A stretch of DNA of 64,000 nt from positions 1-64,000 of the forward strand of contig NZ_JAGSSV010000003.1 of assembly GCF_018145875.1 (NCBI RefSeq). The letters are read 5' to 3'. The position numbers and the translations under genes were made by a program. Below are positions 63,254 to 64,000 of the stretch, in pieces. Origin of the DNA: Marinomonas vulgaris. Lineage in GTDB: Bacteria; Pseudomonadota; Gammaproteobacteria; Pseudomonadales; Marinomonadaceae. The notes under the pieces were generated by a model that saw nothing but the letters and a program-made list of their open reading frames with translations, had not been told where the DNA came from and did not search any database. How positions within the stretch are numbered: position 1 is the first letter of the stretch; every line of letters starts with the position of its first letter.

Positions 63254-64000
63254 TTAATCGTTGGCTCTGGCGTTGATAAAGGCACGTTCTGAAATATCAT
63301 GCCACTGGCTAACAGAATCCAAAAAGGCTTTAAACGACACATATACTTTGTTGCTCATCTCATCGTTTGCTGCCACTTCTGCCAATGTTTCAGCGGATGC
63401 TACTTTTAACGCCGCCAGCAAGTCGTCTGGGAAGCGTTTCAAAATGACATTGTGCTCGTCTACTAACGAGGTCAACGCCGCGTTGTTACGAGCCGTTAAC
63501 TCATTCAACATAGACGAATTGGCTTTTTGTGTCGCTGTACGGACGATTTCTTGCAAATCCGCCGGTAAGGCTTCAAATGCTTCTTTGTTGAACAAGGCTT
63601 CTACCGCTGAACCTGGCTCTTGCCAGCCTGGGTAGTAGTAATACTTGGCCGCTTTATACAAACCAAAGGCCAAATCGTTGTAAGGACCTACCCACTCGGT
63701 CGCGTCGATCGCCCCCGTTTGCAAAGCCGTGAACATTTCGCTGCCTGGCATGTTCACCATCACCGCGCCCATTTTCTTCATTACTTCGCCGCCCAAGCCT
63801 GGCATGCGCATTTTCAGACCTTGGAAGTCCTCTAGGGAATTGATTTCTTTGTTAAACCAACCGCCCATTTGCGCGCCCGTGTTACCGGCTGCCATAGGGA
63901 TCACGTTAAAAGGCGCGTACACCTCTTCCCACAAAGCCAAACCGCCGCCAAATTCCAGCCACGCGTTAAACTCTTGCGCCGTCATACCAAAAGGCACAGA
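63254..64000 (-). CDS. TRAP transporter solute-binding protein, tandem paralogue (partial, 5' end outside window)
   Basis: The frame is open to the window edge; 248 residues are visible, corresponding to the C-terminal two-thirds of the 61808-62920 protein. Alignment by eye shows long identical runs (YAPFNVIPMAAGN; GAQMGGWFNKEIN; GLKMRMPGLGGEVMKK; ATEWVGPYNDLAFGLYKAAK; WHDISERAFINARA) with scattered conservative changes, so the pair arose by a fairly recent tandem duplication. The same TRAP Arg and ATEWVGP motif are present. Signal peptide and start lie beyond position 64000. Confidence 0.88.
   Translation of the reverse strand, partial: SVPFGMTAQEFNAWLEFGGGLALWEEVYAPFNVIPMAAGNTGAQMGGWFNKEINSLEDFQGLKMRMPGLGGEVMKKMGAVMVNMPGSEMFTALQTGAIDATEWVGPYNDLAFGLYKAAKYYYYPGWQEPGSAVEALFNKEAFEALPADLQEIVRTATQKANSSMLNELTARNNAALTSLVDEHNVILKRFPDDLLAALKVASAETLAEVAANDEMSNKVYVSFKAFLDSVSQWHDISERAFINARAND

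Noticed and set aside
1..64000. Mobile elements, prophage, CRISPR, tRNA or rRNA genes
   Set aside because: No transposase, integrase or phage protein, no repeat-spacer array and no cloverleaf-like sequence with CCA end was found by eye.

Overview
The window reads as one chromosomal segment of a marine-type gammaproteobacterium, most likely an Oceanospirillales member close to Marinomonas. This is inferred from protein flavour and gene order, not from a search. From memory of the Pseudomonas aeruginosa chromosome, the backbone from gmk-rpoZ-spoT-ridA through oxyR-recG, an HDOD protein, ubiC-ubiA, phoB-phoR, a lone response regulator and phoU-pstBACS keeps the same order as the PA5336-PA5369 region. 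Several modules are inserted into that backbone. I see no rRNA, tRNA, CRISPR array, insertion sequence or prophage gene.

Layout. 0.1-4 kb: LysE-type exporter, CynX-like MFS carrier, LtaS-type sulfatase-fold enzyme. 4-8.1 kb (minus): membrane histidine kinase and a REC/degenerate-GGDEF/EAL regulator, a likely cyclic-di-GMP-degrading two-component pair. 8.3-11.9 kb: gmk, rpoZ, spoT, ridA. 11.9-17.2 kb: NAD-binding epimerase-like protein, oxyR, recG, a helix-hairpin-helix protein and an Lrp/AsnC regulator. 17.6-21.9 kb: aapJQMP amino-acid ABC operon behind a near-perfect sigma-54 promoter. 22-26.9 kb: HDOD protein, ubiC, ubiA, phoB, phoR. 26.9-28.5 kb (minus): response regulator and cysZ. 28.8-34.4 kb: oppABCDF. 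34.6-37.3 kb: a signalling trio of a sulfite-oxidase-fold periplasmic protein, a histidine kinase with a pseudo-receiver, and a free Hpt protein. 37.3-44.5 kb (minus): free methionine-R-sulfoxide reductase, then phoU, pstB, pstA, pstC, pstS.

44.7-53.5 kb holds the most interesting unit. An AT-richer sensory set (NtrB-like kinase, sigma-54 activator, periplasmic solute-binding protein) is followed by a promoter region with repeated upstream elements, a canonical -24/-12 promoter and a perfect palindrome over the expected start. It drives an aldehyde dehydrogenase, an iron-type alcohol dehydrogenase and a permease. I read this as a three-component sensor controlling its own catabolic operon, possibly for 4-hydroxybutyrate or a related alcohol.

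53.8-56.7 kb: TRAP permease subunits (DctQ, DctM) and a quinone oxidoreductase. 56.8-61.7 kb: an AraC-type regulator, a short bifunctional PutA lacking the ribbon-helix-helix domain, and a separate 227-residue protein that looks like the C-terminal ALDH-like domain of long PutAs, encoded as its own gene. 61.8-64 kb (minus): two nearly identical TRAP solute-binding proteins in tandem, the second cut by the window edge.

Regulation visible in the sequence: three Pho boxes (phoB, pstS, pstC), two sigma-54 promoters (aapJ and the aldehyde dehydrogenase), stem-loops directly after the solute-binding-protein gene in all three complete ABC operons, and several intrinsic terminators. Several gene starts were moved downstream of the longest reading frame on ribosome-site or promoter evidence, notably phoB, pstS, oppA, oppF, putA and the aldehyde dehydrogenase.
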